Made by a program: the position numbers and the translations under genes. This document shows positions 34,604 to 44,457 of a stretch of 64,000 bases of DNA, piece by piece. Under the pieces are notes generated by a model. It saw only the letters and a program-made list of their open reading frames with translations. It did no database searches and was not told the DNA's origin. Within the stretch, counting starts at the first letter, position 1, and every line of letters starts with the position of its first letter. The stretch is from Bacteroidota bacterium. GTDB lineage: Bacteria; Bacteroidota; Bacteroidia; Cytophagales; Cytophagaceae. The DNA is taken from the NCBI GenBank assembly GCA_023458555.1, contig JAEWYS010000014.1:186001-250000 (forward strand), given 5' to 3'.

Positions 34604-37600
34604 GTTTGGTGGATATAAATATTGATTGGCAGTTAAGAAAAAGTCTGCATAAAGTTTACTACAGAAAATCCTTTTCACTTACAGAGCTTGACTATATAGT
34701 CTTGACTTATCTTGCTGAAAAAGATAATACTAGCAACTACATTGAAATGGGTCTAGACCTTGGTTTTGCAGTAGAATCTGATCCTTTGAATAATCTTTTT
34801 TATGATCAAGCAGAAGAGGAAGTTTTCGACAAGATACTCCAAACTTTAGAGCGTTACCACCTTATTCAGATCAATGAAACCGAAACAGATGGGAAGAGGG
34901 TTTCAGCCACAAATTGGGGGATAGACGCCTTAGATTCTAATTGTAAATACTTGTTTTATGAAGGGAAGATAAAACTTCATGATTTACACCTTTTCCATAA
35001 TGCAGAGTCTTTAGACAATCCATTCCCCTATTACAAATACGGTATTCATTCAGAAGTTCAAGAAAATCAAGAAGTCGAACCGTTTTTATTTCAATTAGAG
35101 GATCAAAAAGCGAATTTTTGCTTGGTTAAGGCTCTTGAGAGTTGTAAAGGTGGACCTGGAATACCTAAAGATTGGCACATTGACTGGGTTAATCCCGATG
35201 CAATAAAATATGAGAAACTAACTATTTCCCTTACCCTATTTCTTTTTAACAAAGAAGGAAATTCTGATTTCACAGTAGCAATCAATGGAATTGAATCTCC
35301 TGAATTACTATCAATTGTTTCTGATCCTGAAAATCCCAAAATCTATGACGAGTGGCTTCTTAGGTTGAAATGGGCGAATTATTTAAAGGAGACAGATGTA
35401 ATCAAGGCTCAAGAAATAGCATTATATATTCATCTAATTGAATGGAAAGAATTTTTTAAAGATGACCGAATCCAATGGAATTTAGATTTATTGGATATTC
35501 TAACAACACCAGAGGTGAATAATCTAGAGGTTTGGAATGCGGCAATCGAATACTGTCCAGCTGAGGTCATTGAAAATAACATCGCCCGATATTCCAATAA
35601 TTGGAACTGGAGCAAGCTTACGAATAAGCTTTCAGCAGATTTTATAATTGCCAATATCAATGATTTTCCATGGGACATTAATTTATTATGCGATTCACTT
35701 AATGCTAAGCAACTTGAACAGGTCTTGCTCAACCTAAATGAGTTAGAAAAGTTTGGTGGTCTTGATAATGTTGTAGAACTGATTTCGGATGATTTTCTAA
35801 GAAATAACCTAAAGAATTTTCCATTCAACTTAGCACTGATAACTACATGGGGTGAGGACAGGTCTGGGGAATTGATTACCTCAAACCCGGATGAAAGTTG
35901 GGATTATGGCTTTATTGCATCTAATTACACATTGCCATTTATAGCAAAGCATTTAAAGGTTATTGGTAATTATTTAGATGTAAACAGCCTTCTTAAAAGA
36001 ACCGTAAAAACGAAAGAAAGCTTCAATGACGCCTTAGAGCACCCTGGCATAATTGATTTTCTTAATTCTAGGGCAGCAGAATTAACGCTTAGGGTTGGTG
36101 CAGAGGATGATATATATCTTGATGAAGAGGTTATTTCGTGGTTAGATAATTACAATGTCCTATTCTGGGGTACGGAAAAAGTACCTGGCGTTGAGTCCAA
36201 CACCTGTTTTCATTGGTCAAATCAATCATTTGAAAAGTATAAGAACAAAATTAGGAGCGTCCGAGCCTTAGAGAATGTTTCTTCCAAAATACAAGAACTC
36301 CACAGTGTAATTGCCAACCAAAGTTTTGATTGGAATTATCAAATATTAAGTAAACGGTCTGACTTAGACTGGTCTATTGAGCATATATCTCAATTAAAAC
36401 CAAAACTTGACTTCTACACACTAATTCAAAGAGTTGACCCAACAATTATATCAGAAAACATATCTTTTTTCATTGATTGGGCTACCGAGAATGAAAATCT
36501 AGAACCCTTCCTTAAAGTCATTTCCAATCGACTATCTGCAAGTACATTACTGAATTTGCTTGGCATTTTAAGCAAAAGGTTATTAACAATCGATTGGGAC
36601 TTAGTATTATCAAAGGAAACAGAGGCAAAATGTGACCAGTTCATAGACAAGCATATTACAGAAATATCTCGCCTTAATGACTCAAGTTTGCTCCTTAAAG
36701 CGTTCTCAGCTAAATGTTCAATTGAGTACATACTTGAGCATACTGAAATACAGTGGGACTGGAGAATCGTAACAATTAATAGAATCTCACTTGAATATTT
36801 AGCATCACCTGAAATACAAAATGATTTTAAGCAATTCTTATTCTGGCCATATGTTATTAAGCATTTGTATTCTGAAAAAGATTTGCTTCAAATAGATAAG
36901 CTTACCACTCTGGCATGGTACATTTCCCATGGAGAACAATCTTTAATTAAAGAGTCATGGTCAGAAATCACAAAGAGAATTTCTTCATTTTCTTTATGGA
37001 AGATAATTGATGAAACATCTACATATGAAATATTCCATTGGGATTGGGACTATATTAGTTCAAACCCCAAAATTCCAATTGATCATTCTTTTTTGGAGAA
37101 ATATGTTGATTCAATTAATTGGGATAATCTTTCGGAAAATCGTGTATTAGCCTCCTTTTTTCAGTATAACAAATCAGCCTACAGAAACTTGAATGAATGG
37201 GTTAATTTCATTCTTGAATACCTAAGTACATTCAAACAAAAATGGAATTTTGCACGATTAAGCACAATCAATAATCTGACTTGGCATGAGCGAATTGTTT
37301 CAGAATTTGAAGATTATTGGGACTGGTCTGTACTTTCAGGCCAAAGCACTTTACTTACTAAATCAAATAGAAATTCAAAAGAAATTCATTATGATAAGAG
37401 AAGGTTTAATCGTTTTTCCAATAAAATAGATTTTGGCCAAATCTCCCTCCGTTTTGATGTAATTCTTAATGGTGACCTTATTGAAAATTATATAGATCAT
37501 AAATGGGATTGGTCAGCCTTGTCTTCTCACCCTCTTTTGCAAATCAATTCTGATTTCATCATAAGGCATTCAAACAAAGCTTGGGATTACTACGCACTTA

Positions 37601-40092
37601 CATCATCTCCTAGCCTAAATCTGGATAAGGAAATTTTATTAGCACTTTCTGAAAAAAACTGGAATTGGGAACATATCTCGAAGGAGAACTGGATTGACAA
37701 TGATTTGATTATCCAACTTGATGAAAAAGACTGGAATCTCACCCTACTTTGTACAAATAAGAATATAATACTTGATAAAAATCTGCTCGAAATCTTTGTA
37801 AATAAAGAATTTTCAGAATGGAATTTAGTCCTTGAAAACAACAATTTGCACATTACCCCAAAGACTGTTTCGTTAATTTCAAACTCGCAATTTTTTAATT
37901 CTGAACACTGGAGATTAATCTCCAAGCACTCTAACCTGAATTTTTCCGAACAGAACATCTTACTCGAAAGATTTGCCAGATTTTGGAGTTGGGAAGATTT
38001 AGTAGCTCAAAATAAATTAGATCTCTCAAATATTGATTTACTTAGAAAATTCAAGTCTTACCTAAACTGGACTTTAGTAACAAATTCTGAGTCTTTCAAC
38101 CCATCATTTGAGATATTGGAGGAGTTTAGGGCTGAACTTGACTGGCAAGTTCTTTCGAGCAGGATTACTCTTAATCAGCATACACTAAGTGTTTTCAAAG
38201 ACAATTTGGACTGGTCACAAGTCTCATCAAATACTGCAATCAGTTTTTCAAAAGATTTGATTGAGGGTTTTAGGAATTATTGGGACTACTATTTCCTAAT
38301 TGATAATCCTGCTATACCTATTGATGTAAGAGAACATATTGATGAAATTATCGACTCTATACCAGAATTACAGCTCTACCTCAAACTAAGAGATGACAGT
38401 TCTATCTGGGCAGGATCGGTTTACCACTATACACATGTTTCCAATGCCATAGAGATCATTAAGACAGGAAAAATACTTAGTAGAAACAGAGCGAAGAATC
38501 ATGCTGATGCAGCAGGTAATGTAGTCCTAAGAAGAAACGATGCTCATAATTACGCTAGATTTTATTTCCGTCCGCAAACCCCAACGCAATTCTATAATGA
38601 GGCATTAGGAAAGGATATTAACTGTGGTTATTATGGTTGGTCAAAGGACTACTACGGAAATTGGACCCAAATATGGAAATCAAATTTCCCACAGGCCTTA
38701 GCTCTAGGACTACCAAAATGTCCAGTTCCAGTATTCTTCAAATTTGACTTACAAGAAATAATTCTTAAACATAAAAATCAGTGCTTCATCAGTAATGGAA
38801 ATATGCAAACAAACTGGGCTACTGCAGGTCCAATTGCCTCTATGCTTCCAAAGTTTAACTTCATGGACGTCTACAGTACCATTAAAAATACATCTGATGG
38901 AGACTGGCACACATACATTAACTACTCCCAACAAGAATTTCTTATACCTGATGAGTTTGATTTTAGTGACTTAAAGAATTTCTTAATAATAGTCCCCAAC
39001 ACTACCGTCAAACGACAGCTACAAAATGCTATAAATCCCAATTCAGAATTATCTCACAAAATCATTATTGATAATTATCAATATCAAGTTTTTCACAACG
39101 AAAACAAAAAAATAGAATATCAAATAGTTGAAAACGAAATCAGTATCTGGACAGACTATCAAGGCGATGGTCAGAATCACGGAACAATTGTTCTAGAAAG
39201 CAATATGGTTGATAGTTTGGAGTACATTTCAGGCAACATACTCTCCATAACAAATACTTCAATTATTGCCTACCCAAACTTGAAAGTAAAAGTCGATCCT
39301 AAAGCAAAAATTTCTATCAAATTCAGTGATGATTACAAAGGTCAAATGTGGTCAATTTATGATGGTAGTTTGGATGAAAATGAGTTACTAAACTATAGTT
39401 TACCAGAACATCCCAGGATCAATAAAGACCTTCCTAAGGAATGGTCATTTGACAATCCAAACTTATTGCTTAATCATTTAATGAACCTTTCTGGCGAAAT
39501 CAAAGACCTATTTTTAAAAAGGGTTCGCCATTACTTTTTGAAGGAACATACGCTTCTTGTCCTAAATGCCTATGAGAAGTATTTTGGAAGCCGTCAACTA
39601 AATATCGAACAGAATTTATTTAGGGTGTTTTTGGCATTACACGATATAGGTAAACCTATCGCCAATGAAAAAGGTGACAAATCTGATCAATACAAGTACA
39701 CTCAAGAGTTAATCAAAAAACATTGGAATCAACTGCCTTTTGATGATGAATACTTAAAAGTAGCCCTTGCATTATCTGAAGGTGATTACATAGGTCAATA
39801 TATGCAAGGAATCTTACCACTGGAATCAACATTAAGCTCGTTAGAAGAAGTAGCTGCTAAGTACAATTTAGAATTATCATCCTTAGCAGAACTATATTCG
39901 GTTTACTACCAAGCTGATATTGCTGCCTATACTCAAGATGACGGTGGAATAAAATTCTTAGAAAATCTATTTCATTATCAAAACGGAATGAAAGTGATAG
40001 ATCCTGAATCAGGCTTTATAAGGCTTTCATCTAATCACTGGACGAAATTTCTTAAACTGCAAAGATCAATAGTTGTTAATGATAGAGTTTAA
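34600..40092 (+). CDS. Giant fusion: Trp-repeat solenoid, DarT-like ADP-ribosyltransferase, HD domain
   Basis: 1830 residues. Residues 1-100 look like a winged-helix region. About 300-1255 consist of more than fifteen degenerate repeats of about 26 residues, with a WDW-x2-LS-type core (WDWSALSSHP, WDYYALTSSP, WNWEHISKE), probably a solenoid. About 1267-1470 form a DarT/DUF4433-like domain: VYHYTHVSNAIEIIKTG, SRNRAKNH, NYARFYFRPQTPTQF and the Glu of QQEFLIPDEF that matches the catalytic Glu. A C-terminal HD-type domain shows KEHTLLVL and LALHDIGKP (about 1680). DarT enzymes attach ADP-ribose to thymidine in DNA and arrest replication. The DarG-type gene follows with a 14-base overlap. Confidence 0.8.
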   Translation: MSLVDINIDWQLRKSLHKVYYRKSFSLTELDYIVLTYLAEKDNTSNYIEMGLDLGFAVESDPLNNLFYDQAEEEVFDKILQTLERYHLIQINETETDGKRVSATNWGIDALDSNCKYLFYEGKIKLHDLHLFHNAESLDNPFPYYKYGIHSEVQENQEVEPFLFQLEDQKANFCLVKALESCKGGPGIPKDWHIDWVNPDAIKYEKLTISLTLFLFNKEGNSDFTVAINGIESPELLSIVSDPENPKIYDEWLLRLKWANYLKETDVIKAQEIALYIHLIEWKEFFKDDRIQWNLDLLDILTTPEVNNLEVWNAAIEYCPAEVIENNIARYSNNWNWSKLTNKLSADFIIANINDFPWDINLLCDSLNAKQLEQVLLNLNELEKFGGLDNVVELISDDFLRNNLKNFPFNLALITTWGEDRSGELITSNPDESWDYGFIASNYTLPFIAKHLKVIGNYLDVNSLLKRTVKTKESFNDALEHPGIIDFLNSRAAELTLRVGAEDDIYLDEEVISWLDNYNVLFWGTEKVPGVESNTCFHWSNQSFEKYKNKIRSVRALENVSSKIQELHSVIANQSFDWNYQILSKRSDLDWSIEHISQLKPKLDFYTLIQRVDPTIISENISFFIDWATENENLEPFLKVISNRLSASTLLNLLGILSKRLLTIDWDLVLSKETEAKCDQFIDKHITEISRLNDSSLLLKAFSAKCSIEYILEHTEIQWDWRIVTINRISLEYLASPEIQNDFKQFLFWPYVIKHLYSEKDLLQIDKLTTLAWYISHGEQSLIKESWSEITKRISSFSLWKIIDETSTYEIFHWDWDYISSNPKIPIDHSFLEKYVDSINWDNLSENRVLASFFQYNKSAYRNLNEWVNFILEYLSTFKQKWNFARLSTINNLTWHERIVSEFEDYWDWSVLSGQSTLLTKSNRNSKEIHYDKRRFNRFSNKIDFGQISLRFDVILNGDLIENYIDHKWDWSALSSHPLLQINSDFIIRHSNKAWDYYALTSSPSLNLDKEILLALSEKNWNWEHISKENWIDNDLIIQLDEKDWNLTLLCTNKNIILDKNLLEIFVNKEFSEWNLVLENNNLHITPKTVSLISNSQFFNSEHWRLISKHSNLNFSEQNILLERFARFWSWEDLVAQNKLDLSNIDLLRKFKSYLNWTLVTNSESFNPSFEILEEFRAELDWQVLSSRITLNQHTLSVFKDNLDWSQVSSNTAISFSKDLIEGFRNYWDYYFLIDNPAIPIDVREHIDEIIDSIPELQLYLKLRDDSSIWAGSVYHYTHVSNAIEIIKTGKILSRNRAKNHADAAGNVVLRRNDAHNYARFYFRPQTPTQFYNEALGKDINCGYYGWSKDYYGNWTQIWKSNFPQALALGLPKCPVPVFFKFDLQEIILKHKNQCFISNGNMQTNWATAGPIASMLPKFNFMDVYSTIKNTSDGDWHTYINYSQQEFLIPDEFDFSDLKNFLIIVPNTTVKRQLQNAINPNSELSHKIIIDNYQYQVFHNENKKIEYQIVENEISIWTDYQGDGQNHGTIVLESNMVDSLEYISGNILSITNTSIIAYPNLKVKVDPKAKISIKFSDDYKGQMWSIYDGSLDENELLNYSLPEHPRINKDLPKEWSFDNPNLLLNHLMNLSGEIKDLFLKRVRHYFLKEHTLLVLNAYEKYFGSRQLNIEQNLFRVFLALHDIGKPIANEKGDKSDQYKYTQELIKKHWNQLPFDDEYLKVALALSEGDYIGQYMQGILPLESTLSSLEEVAAKYNLELSSLAELYSVYYQADIAAYTQDDGGIKFLENLFHYQNGMKVIDPESGFIRLSSNHWTKFLKLQRSIVVNDRV

Positions 40093-40768
40093 AAAGGGTA
40101 ACATATTTAACTCCAATTCTCAGACAATAGTCAATACCGTAAACTGTGTTGGCGTAATGGGTAAGGGCATCGCTTTAGTTTTCAAGCTCAGATACCCTCT
40201 GATGTTCGATATATACCGTGACCATTGTAAAAATAAACTTATCGGTATTGGTAAGCTATGGCTGTATAAAGGTGAATCAAATGCCCCATGGGTTCTAAAC
40301 TTCCCTACTAAATTCCATTGGAAGTATCCAAGCAAGCTCGATTACATAGAAAAAGGCTTGGAAAAGTTTGTTTCAACCTATAAGCACCAACATATCACTT
40401 CAATTGCTTTTCCGCTTTTGGGAACACATAATGGAGGTTTAGACAAGGAAATTGTACTTAATATGATGTCTCACTACCTAAACAATTTAGATATACCCGT
40501 AGAAATCTACGAATATGACCCTTTCGCTCCTGATGATCTATATTCTCGGTTTAAACAGAAATGGTTGTCAATTCCTCAAGCAGACATTAAATCAAAAACA
40601 GGTATTCGTACACAAAAGCAAATTGATACAATAGCCATAGCTCTTAACGACTCAACAGTTTCTTCTATGATTTCTCTTATTGAATACAAGGGTATTGGTA
40701 TCAAGACAATGGAAAAGTGTTTTTACATAGTGATGAATGATTCTGACAATCAAACTAAATTATTCTGA
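40079..40768 (+). CDS. DarG-type macrodomain protein (antitoxin to the DarT-like fusion)
   Basis: 229 residues from the ATG at 40079, overlapping the stop of the fusion gene by 14 bases. The N-terminal macrodomain reads GNIFNSNSQTIVNTVNCVG and VMGKGIALVFK, the ADP-ribose-binding pattern of DarG, which removes ADP-ribose from DNA. The remaining 75 residues are helical with no clear motif. Pairing with a DarT-like domain in the gene before is the expected toxin-antitoxin order. The C-terminal part is shorter than in classical DarG. Confidence 0.88.
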   Translation: MIEFKKGNIFNSNSQTIVNTVNCVGVMGKGIALVFKLRYPLMFDIYRDHCKNKLIGIGKLWLYKGESNAPWVLNFPTKFHWKYPSKLDYIEKGLEKFVSTYKHQHITSIAFPLLGTHNGGLDKEIVLNMMSHYLNNLDIPVEIYEYDPFAPDDLYSRFKQKWLSIPQADIKSKTGIRTQKQIDTIAIALNDSTVSSMISLIEYKGIGIKTMEKCFYIVMNDSDNQTKLF

Positions 40769-41035
40769 AAACACAATGAGTAGAAGCAGTCATCGGTCTT
40801 TTATACAATCAATACCCCTCCCACACCCATGTGCTTCCAGTAGGTTCATTGTGTTCGTTCGTGCCTCACTCTCTACATTCACCCACTTCCAGCACCGCAC
40901 AGCAAGAGTAGCCCGTTATTCCATTCCGCTACGCTACATTCCATACCGTGCCACACTTGCTTTTCCCAACGCACCCCCCAACGCAGGTAAAGCGGTGTTC
41001 GTCAGTCGTTCCGTTTTGTTCCGCAAAAACATATC

Positions 41036-41073
41036 TGCAAGGGTAAAATGCACTCCCTTCGGTCGCCCTTGCA
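41036..41073 (+). repeat. Inverted repeat in palindrome tract
   Basis: TGCAAGGG (41036-41043) and CCCTTGCA (41066-41073), 8 bp perfect, with a 22-base loop. The same arms (GCAAGGG / CCCTTGC) form one of the inner stems of the long element at 45017-45177. Confidence 0.65.
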
Positions 41074-41436
41074 TATACCGTTCACTTACCAGGTGTCTTG
41101 CGCTCCAGTGGGTGCTCGCCACCTGCCGTTCACTTGTTTTGCTTCACACACTCTCTCCTTCCTCACTCGCAGCTATTTCATCCCCCCAAACCCCTTCTAA
41201 GGTGTTCGCTACACTCACAGTATTTTTTATTGGGGGTCTGCCGCTGCTTATTGTTTTTGCTCGCCTGCGGGTCGCTGCGGGCTGATCGGGCTGTCATGTT
41301 TTTTGCAATTTCCCATGTGCTTACAGTCGCTTCGTTTCAGTCATTCGTTCCTCACTCCTTCAACTCAGCCACTTTCAGCACCGCTCACAAGCGTAGCTCT
41401 TTCACTTCACTACACGAGCCAACCCACCGTCATTCC

Positions 41437-41523
41437 GCAATCTGCCTGCAATTCTCCTCCAATGGGTTTGAACTGCAATCAAAAAATACAAACCCAGCCA
41501 ATGCTATTGCAGGCAGTTATTGC
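41437..41523 (+). repeat. Nested hairpin with 16-bp interrupted outer stem
   Basis: Outer arms GCAAT + CTGCCTGCAAT (41437-41452) pair with ATTGCAGGCAG + TT bulge + ATTGC (41506-41523). Inside them GGGTTTG (41464-41470) pairs with CAAACCC (41489-41495). This stepped design, with short mismatched spacers between perfect stems, is shared by the elements at 45017 and 45369. Confidence 0.75.
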
Positions 41524-41587
41524 TCCATTCCTTTCCAACAATCGTTTCGTTCCCTTCAGTCGCTACCCTTGCCTTTGCCGACCCTGA

Positions 41588-41656
41588 TGCAAAAAAAGAC
41601 GCCAGCCCTGCCGTAAACGGTAGGCGTCTGCCGCCCTCATTCTTCGGGCTTTTGCA
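41588..41656 (+). repeat. Nested hairpin in palindrome tract
   Basis: TGCAAAA (41588-41594) pairs with TTTTGCA (41650-41656). Within it AGACGCC (41597-41603) pairs with GGCGTCT (41623-41629), and TGCCGT (41609-41614) pairs with ACGGTA (41617-41622, one G-U). Confidence 0.7.
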
Positions 41657-42083
41657 GCCACCACCCTTGCTCCGCTCGCAGGCGGCTCGCACGCACAGCT
41701 ACAGGTCTCCATTCCGTTTCTCTTCATTCCGCCCTTCCGCTATCCCAACGCTAGCTCAAGGCTGTTTTACCTGCGTTTCCCCACGGCTACCAAAATCCGT
41801 ATATTGTTACATGGAAATAGCTAAAGGATATAAAACATCTGATTACCAAAGTCTGGATTTGACCAATCACGAATCTTCCGACAGGCAAACTGCAATTAAT
41901 ATCTTTATCCACAGGATGGAACCCAGATACTTAGAGCCAATTAGACTTTTAATTGCCGAAGATTTAAAACTTCCTGTAAGGAAAAGGAGGTGTTACCAGC
42001 AAGTAAGAATGTACATTTTTTGGCAAGTTGGAATGTACAGAAAATGGAAAATAGCGATGTACATTTTCAGGTTTAAAATTAGT

Positions 42084-42827
42084 TTAAAAAATGGTTTTTC
42101 GGTTCTGCATTCGATAACTATCTCCTTCAAGTTTTATGATTTCACATCTGTAGAGTATTCTGTCCAGTAATGCTGTTGTTAGAACCTGGTCATGCAGTAC
42201 TTCGGCCCATTCTTTTGGTCCCTTGTTTGTCGTGATGATCAGAGCGGTGCGCTCATGAAGCTCGTTGATCAGGTTGAAAAACGCCACGGCATCATCTTTG
42301 GATACCGGGAATATCATGATATCGTCTATTACCAGCAAATGCGCTTTCATGATACGCTTGTATTCGGCTGCCGCAGTTCTGGTCATATCCTTCATTTTCA
42401 GTACTTTAATTAGATCCTCCATAGTTTTAAAGTAGGCCAGATAACCTTTGTCTATGGCATCAAAACAAAGTCCTGCAGCAATATAGGTCTTGCCGGTGCC
42501 CGAAGGCCCCATGAGAACGATATTGAAGTTTTGCTCCAGCCATTTTAGCTCTCTGAGCTGGTTAAGCTGCTTTTTACCAAGTCCATTGGCAAAGGAGTGG
42601 TCATACAAGTCCAGGTTGTACCGGAGGGGTAGCCGTGCCCTTTTTGTTCTCCGCTCCATATCTTTTTGTTTTCTGTGGCCTACTTCAGATTCTATCAGAT
42701 TTTTAACAAAATCCAGGTAGCTGAGCTGATTTTGCTCAGCGTCAGCTACCAGTTGGTCAAAATTAGCCGATAATGCAGACAGTCTTAGTTTTGCACAGTA
42801 AGATTTGATCTGTTCTGTTTTTGTCAT
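42084..42827 (-). CDS. istB: IS21-family helper ATPase IstB
   Basis: 247 residues of a DnaA/DnaC-like AAA+ ATPase. Walker A is GPSGTGKTYIAAGLCFDA, and Walker B lies in LLVIDDIMIF. The N-terminal helical region (YCAKLRLSALSANFDQL) matches IstB. It assembles with the transposase IstA and target DNA and stimulates insertion. The gene starts 12 bases after the istA stop. The protein ends close to the left terminus of the element. Confidence 0.95.
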   Translation of the reverse strand: MTKTEQIKSYCAKLRLSALSANFDQLVADAEQNQLSYLDFVKNLIESEVGHRKQKDMERRTKRARLPLRYNLDLYDHSFANGLGKKQLNQLRELKWLEQNFNIVLMGPSGTGKTYIAAGLCFDAIDKGYLAYFKTMEDLIKVLKMKDMTRTAAAEYKRIMKAHLLVIDDIMIFPVSKDDAVAFFNLINELHERTALIITTNKGPKEWAEVLHDQVLTTALLDRILYRCEIIKLEGDSYRMQNRKTIF

Positions 42828-42839
42828 TGTTCGTTGTAT

Positions 42840-44402
42840 TTAGCTGTTAAAAATATTTTCGTAATTGTCCAGATTGCTCTTCTCAGGGATCTGGGAGGCT
42901 TTTTCCAGGCTTCTTTCGTTCATTAGTTTAATGGGTTGGTTTGAAGGTTCTGGTGTGCCCTGCTCCAGGAAAAAGACATTATAAACCTGTTCAAAGTCAA
43001 GGGCGTTAAAGACCTGATTTTTCCGGCAAAAGGCAAGGGATTTATCTGCTGCTTCAGTATTCCCACTCCTGACAGCTTTCAAAACAGCCTGGATCTGGTC
43101 TCTGACATATCTGGGGTAAGCTTCCCGTAGTCCATTTAGATAGGCTAAAGCCCTCTTTTTATCAGTGAAATATTCTGAGGTGTCTTGTATGAGTTGCTCA
43201 ACAGACAAGGAATGGTCCCTCTTATGATTGTTGTTGATGACTTTGTTTCCGGTGCCTTCCGGTATTTTATGCATGCAGATATGTTCCCATGCCAGGCTAT
43301 AAACAAATAGTTGATTATCCTGCTCTTTGAGGAAGATATATGTGTCAGGCCCCTGATAAACTTCTGCGGGTACAGAATAAAAGTTTCCTTTATAATTGAC
43401 CGTACTGTCCTTTCTGACAAGATATTGCATTCTCTTTTCCTTGTTATGCTCCATTGGTAGGGGTTTATAGGGATTTAGATATGTTTGTTCGATGCGGAAA
43501 GCTTCAACCGGGCTTATTTTGGTTACATGATGCTCCAGATAATTGGCAGTTCTATTCAGCCAGGCCAAAGCTTCATCATTGAGCGTTTCCAGATCGGTGT
43601 AAGTGCGGTTGCACAAGAAATTCTTCTTCACATACTGTATGACGCTTTCTACCTTTCCTTTGCTCTCCGGATCTGCCTTCCTACAAAAATGTAATTTGTA
43701 TCCCCGTGCCTTCACATAGCTGGAGAACCCGGAAGTAAGCAGTAATTGTCCCAGGTTCTCATCTACCATCATGGTACGATCCTGATCATAGACCACTACT
43801 ATAGTGATACCCCCGAAATATTGGAAAGCCTGTTCGTGAGCCTGGCAAACAGTCGCTGTGGTAAAGGCCTTGTCTGAAAAGAGGATAAACTTGTAGCGGC
43901 TTCTGGACAGTACCATGGCAAAGAACCATACTTTTTTCTGTCGGCCTGAAGCAAGCCGCATATTATATTGCCCAAAGTCCACTTGTGCCTGGTAGCCAAA
44001 GGGTAGCTCTTCCACCGGGAAATACTCCCTCAGAGAAGGCACAATCGGGATATTGTGCTTTTGCCGTACATACATGACAAAATTGTAGACGGTACGAGTG
44101 CTGACTTTCGGCAGATCAGAGTAGTATTCTTTCAGCCAGTCGAAGATTTGAGCGGCAGAGGTATCTTCAAATGCCTCTAGTTTTGACTTTACAAAATCCT
44201 CATAATTCTCGAGCTTTTTGGAGCGATTCTGACGGGTTGACAGAAATTGCTCATACTCCTGCTCATTCATGGCCAGTTTTCTTTCTACCGTTCTTCTGTC
44301 AACTCCAAGATACCTTCCTATCCTGGCCGCTTTGAATCCTAATAGCGATAACCGGTGAATTTCATGATACATAATCCAGTTGTTTAAGTCCTGTTTGGTC
44401 AT
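42840..44402 (-). CDS. istA: IS21-family transposase IstA
   Basis: 520 residues. An N-terminal helix-turn-helix (RLSLLGFKAARIGRYLGVDR) is followed by a DDE integrase domain, with Asp in QAQVDFGQYN, Asp in VVVYDQDRTM and Glu in SKGKVESVIQY. The C-terminal region has the beta-barrel (VNYKGNFYSVPAEVYQG) seen in IS21 transposases. Length and order are normal. The promoter side contains the terminal repeats and a large palindrome at 44458-44500. Confidence 0.95.
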   Translation of the reverse strand: MTKQDLNNWIMYHEIHRLSLLGFKAARIGRYLGVDRRTVERKLAMNEQEYEQFLSTRQNRSKKLENYEDFVKSKLEAFEDTSAAQIFDWLKEYYSDLPKVSTRTVYNFVMYVRQKHNIPIVPSLREYFPVEELPFGYQAQVDFGQYNMRLASGRQKKVWFFAMVLSRSRYKFILFSDKAFTTATVCQAHEQAFQYFGGITIVVVYDQDRTMMVDENLGQLLLTSGFSSYVKARGYKLHFCRKADPESKGKVESVIQYVKKNFLCNRTYTDLETLNDEALAWLNRTANYLEHHVTKISPVEAFRIEQTYLNPYKPLPMEHNKEKRMQYLVRKDSTVNYKGNFYSVPAEVYQGPDTYIFLKEQDNQLFVYSLAWEHICMHKIPEGTGNKVINNNHKRDHSLSVEQLIQDTSEYFTDKKRALAYLNGLREAYPRYVRDQIQAVLKAVRSGNTEAADKSLAFCRKNQVFNALDFEQVYNVFFLEQGTPEPSNQPIKLMNERSLEKASQIPEKSNLDNYENIFNS

Positions 44403-44457
44403 CTCTGCATATTTAAGTGGTTAAAAAAACCGCAGAGATAAATCAAAATTGAAGCGC

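Larger units (their letters stand above)
40769..41810 (+). other. Gene-free tract of nested inverted repeats with strong C-over-G skew
   Basis: About 1 kb with no credible coding frame: the long open frames here are out of step with each other, have poor codon usage and match no protein pattern I know. The plus strand is unusually rich in C and T. It contains several nested inverted repeats (separate entries at 41036, 41437 and 41588) and smaller ones (AGCAAG at 40901 with CTTGCT at 40956; GTAGC at 40908 with GCTAC at 40928). A similar tract occurs at 45.0-45.5 kb, on the other side of the IS-split gene. Confidence 0.6.

Noticed and set aside
40737..41616. Several open frames of 60-180 codons in the C-rich tract after the DarG-type gene
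   Set aside because: They overlap each other in different frames, lack start signals and have Ser/Leu/Pro-rich, non-protein-like composition caused by base skew. The tract is better explained by inverted repeats.
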